Assembly (NCBI RefSeq): GCF_900231165.1
Contig: NZ_LT960614.1
Span: forward strand, 3,098,550 to 3,162,549
Direction: 5' to 3'
DNA: 64,000 bases
Source of the DNA: Hartmannibacter diazotrophicus
Lineage (GTDB): Bacteria > Pseudomonadota > Alphaproteobacteria > Rhizobiales > Pleomorphomonadaceae
Shown: positions 61,949 to 64,000 of the stretch, one piece after another
Layout: the number at the start of each line of letters is the position of its first letter
How positions within the stretch are numbered: position 1 is the stretch's first letter
The notes under the pieces: generated by a model
Seen by the model: only the letters and a program-made list of their open reading frames with translations
The model's database searches: none
What the model was told of the DNA's origin: nothing
Translations under genes and position numbers: made by a program

Positions 61949-62935
61949 TCAGCCCGCCGCCTTCAGCCTGCCTACCCCATGCGCCGCCTTTGCCATCGCC
62001 TCATCGCGGATCAGAAGATCGGCGATCACCGAGGCCGCAATGGCCGCCGGTTCCTTCGAAGTGATCCCGTCGATCCCGACCGGACAGACGAAACTCTCCG
62101 CTGTCTCCCTGTCGAGCCCGCCCGCCTTGAGGCGGCTGACGAAACGCGCCCGCTTCGTGTCCGAGCCGATGAGGCCGACATAGGCCGCCCGTCCCTCGCG
62201 CAGCGCCGCATCGAGGATCGCCAGATCCAGCGCGTGATCATGCGTCATGATCAGCACGAAGGCGCCCGGCTCGGCGTCCGCGAAGATCGCGTCCGGATCG
62301 ACCGCATCGACAAGTGTCACACTTGCCGGAACGCGCGGCGGAAACTGCCCCTCGCGCCCATCGACCCATGTGAGGCGGAACATCGGTAGGCTCGCCATCT
62401 GCAGCATCAGCGCCCGTCCGACATGACCCGCGCCGAAGAGAATGACCTGCCGGCTCGGCTGGCCAAAATCCTCCACGAGACGGCCATTGTCCCGGAGCAC
62501 CGCACTCGGGCGGCGCTGGCCGGACGAAAGGATCGTGCGGAAAAGTCCTCCGCCCGCCGACGTCGTGTCGGCCTCGGTCGTCATCCCGCCGGCCTCGGCC
62601 TCGGCGAGGCGCTTCACCTCGTCACGCCGGGCCTTCGAAAAGACCTCGACGGCAATGGTCATCGCGCCGCCGCAGCACTGGCCGAGTTCCGGACCGAGCG
62701 CGAAGCGATGCAGGAAGAAACGATCCTCGCCACTAGCCGCTGCCGCAGACGCCTCCGCCAGCGCCTCATATTCGAAACGCCCGCCGCCGATGGTGCCGGA
62801 AAAGCTGCCGTCCGGCGCCACCACCAGCCGCGTGCCCGCCTCGCGCGGGGTGGACCCGCGCGTTCCGATCACCGTCACCAGGCTTGCGGCCGGGTGGTCA
62901 TCGAGAAGCGGGAGCAGGCGGGCGAAGGTCGACAT
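61949..62935 (-). CDS. xdhC: Xanthine dehydrogenase accessory protein XdhC
   Basis: 328 residues. XdhC binds molybdenum cofactor and inserts the sulfurated form into xanthine dehydrogenase. The N-terminal XdhC/CoxI motif is VIGTRGSTPREAGTRLVV with GTIGGGRFEYEAL and GPELGQCCGGAM; the C-terminal Rossmann part has ILFGAGHVGRAL, MTHDHALDLAIL, YVGLIGSDTKRARF and CPVGIDGITSKEPAAIAASVIADLL. It starts four bases after the xdhB stop, the usual xdhABC order. Confidence 0.95.
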   Translation of the reverse strand: MSTFARLLPLLDDHPAASLVTVIGTRGSTPREAGTRLVVAPDGSFSGTIGGGRFEYEALAEASAAAASGEDRFFLHRFALGPELGQCCGGAMTIAVEVFSKARRDEVKRLAEAEAGGMTTEADTTSAGGGLFRTILSSGQRRPSAVLRDNGRLVEDFGQPSRQVILFGAGHVGRALMLQMASLPMFRLTWVDGREGQFPPRVPASVTLVDAVDPDAIFADAEPGAFVLIMTHDHALDLAILDAALREGRAAYVGLIGSDTKRARFVSRLKAGGLDRETAESFVCPVGIDGITSKEPAAIAASVIADLLIRDEAMAKAAHGVGRLKAAG

Positions 62936-62939
62936 CGGA

Positions 62940-64000
62940 TCAGGCCCCTCCCCGCCGCATGGCGTGCACGGCCTTCATGATCGCCTCGGGCGTTGCCGGC
63001 GCGTCGAGCGGCGGCACCATGCCGGGACGGATCGAGGCGAGCGCATCGACGATCGCCGAGAAGACCGAGGCCGGAAGCATCAGCGGCGGCTCGCCCACCG
63101 CCTTGGAGCGGAAGATCGATTCCTCGCGGTTGCCCTCGGGGCTTTCGTAGAGTTCGACCCGGAAATCCTCCGGAACGTCCGAGCAGGTCGGGATCTTGTA
63201 GGTCGAGGGCGCGTGGGTCCGAAGTCGCCCCTGCGCGTCGTGCACAAGTTCCTCGGTGGTCAGCCACCCCATGCCCTGCACGAAGCCGCCCTCGATCTGG
63301 CCGATGTCGATGGCCGGATTGAGCGACTTGCCGCAGTCGTGGAGGATGTCGACCCGGTCGACCCGCATCTCGCCCGTCATCGTGTCGATGGTGACTTCAG
63401 AGCAGGCCGCGCCATAGGCGTAGTAGTAGAAGGGGCGCCCTTCCGCCTTGTCGCGGTTCCAGTGGATTTTCGGCGTCTTGTAATAGCCCGCCGAGGACAG
63501 CTGAATGCGATTGAGATAGGCCTTCTTGGCCACCTCCTTCAGCGGTACGGCCTCGTTGCCGATGATGACCTTGCCGTCGCGGAAGGCGATCTGGTCTTCC
63601 TGAACGCCATACTCGCCGGCAAGGAAGGGCACGAGCCGTCCCTTGATTTCGCGGCAGGCAATCAGCGCCGCCATGCCGTTGAGGTCGGAGCCGGAGGAGG
63701 CCGCCGTCGGCGCCGTGTTCGGCACCTTGGCCGTGTTCGTCGCGGTGATCTTCACCTGGTCGACGGACACGCCGAATTCCTCGGCTACCACCTGCGCCAC
63801 CTTCAGGAACAGACCCTGCCCCATCTCGGTGCCGCCGTGATTGAGGTGGATCGACCCGTCGGTATAAAGGTGCACCAGCGCGCCGGCCTGGTTCAGGTGA
63901 ATGAGGGTAAAGGAGATGCCGAACTTGATCGGCGTCAGCGCCAGCCCCTTCTTGAGAATCCGGCTTCGGGTGTTGAAAGTCCGGACCGCCTGCCGCCGCC
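62940..64000 (-). CDS. xdhB: Xanthine dehydrogenase molybdopterin-binding subunit (N-terminus outside window)
   Basis: 353 codons of the C-terminal part; the frame is open to the window edge and the start lies beyond it. XdhB oxidises hypoxanthine and xanthine to urate. Recognisable strings: FGISFTLIHLNQAGALVHLYTDGSIHLNHGGTEMGQGL, ANTAKVPNTAPTAASSGSDLNG, ACSEVTIDTMTGEMRVDRVDILHDCGKSLNPAIDIGQIEGGFVQGMGW and the catalytic-Glu region SKAVGEPPLMLPASVFSAI. The ending follows the normal family end, so the C-terminus is complete. First gene in the window of the purine run. Confidence 0.95.
   Translation of the reverse strand, partial: RRQAVRTFNTRSRILKKGLALTPIKFGISFTLIHLNQAGALVHLYTDGSIHLNHGGTEMGQGLFLKVAQVVAEEFGVSVDQVKITATNTAKVPNTAPTAASSGSDLNGMAALIACREIKGRLVPFLAGEYGVQEDQIAFRDGKVIIGNEAVPLKEVAKKAYLNRIQLSSAGYYKTPKIHWNRDKAEGRPFYYYAYGAACSEVTIDTMTGEMRVDRVDILHDCGKSLNPAIDIGQIEGGFVQGMGWLTTEELVHDAQGRLRTHAPSTYKIPTCSDVPEDFRVELYESPEGNREESIFRSKAVGEPPLMLPASVFSAIVDALASIRPGMVPPLDAPATPEAIMKAVHAMRRGGA

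Overview
The window reads as a chromosomal segment of an alphaproteobacterium of the order Hyphomicrobiales (Rhizobiales). The evidence is high G+C, a large RNase E with an acidic insertion in its S1 domain, the pyrB / pseudo-dihydroorotase / plsY / dprA / topA / rnr gene order, DUF1127 small proteins, NnrU, Rsm22-like protein, and intergenic palindromes of the CCGAAAAGTGG...CCGGTTTTCGG type common in this order. I did not resolve the genus. There is no phage, insertion sequence, integrase or CRISPR array. Almost everything is housekeeping, with a few accessory insertions.

Layout. 1-5.2 kb: two exported small proteins (one PRC-barrel, cut by the window edge), aminopeptidase P, a DUF1127-like small protein, prmA and a 60-residue unknown. 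5.2-8.1 kb: a 947-residue STAND/NB-ARC ATPase with an N-terminal HTH-like region and ten near-identical 40-residue TPR-like repeats, the most accessory-looking gene here. 8.1-19.1 kb: DNA ligase ligA, an Rsm22-family protein, penicillin-binding protein 1A and an N-acetylmuramoyl-L-alanine amidase on the minus strand, then rne on the plus strand behind a 929-base gap holding hairpins. 19.1-28.8 kb: two polar amino-acid ABC importers (neither with an ATPase gene) flanking molybdenum cofactor genes (moaA, a mobA-mobB fusion, moeA), a DUF971 protein and an EamA transporter. 28.9-36.2 kb: tRNA-Leu(GAG), an orphan FliN-type protein, lipB with a LysR gene remnant behind it, gatB, a UPF0114 membrane protein, gatA, gatC, a UPF0173 metallo-hydrolase and an unknown. 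36.2-48.6 kb: ruvX, pyrB, the pyrC-like pseudo-dihydroorotase, nnrU, plsY, dprA, two unknowns, topA, rnr. 48.7-52.8 kb: an Old Yellow Enzyme, an M29 aminopeptidase, and a LysR regulator divergent from a DUF1127 gene. 52.8-64 kb: one long minus-strand run for purine uptake and breakdown (xdhB, xdhC, a BMP-type ABC transporter, puuD, uraD, an allantoate amidohydrolase and a second M20 hydrolase).

How it works together. The last run forms a route: a BMP-family nucleoside/purine-type importer, xanthine dehydrogenase with its XdhC maturation factor, membrane urate hydroxylase PuuD, OHCU decarboxylase UraD, then AllC-type amidohydrolase. HIU hydrolase and allantoinase are not visible in the window. 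Xanthine dehydrogenase needs molybdenum cofactor, to which the moaA / mobAB / moeA genes contribute. The points most worth a second look are the STAND-TPR gene and its repeat array, the pyrC-like protein that lacks the metal-binding HxH, an M20 hydrolase whose expected bridging aspartate is valine, an unrecognised 344-residue protein between dprA and topA, and the LysR remnant behind lipB.
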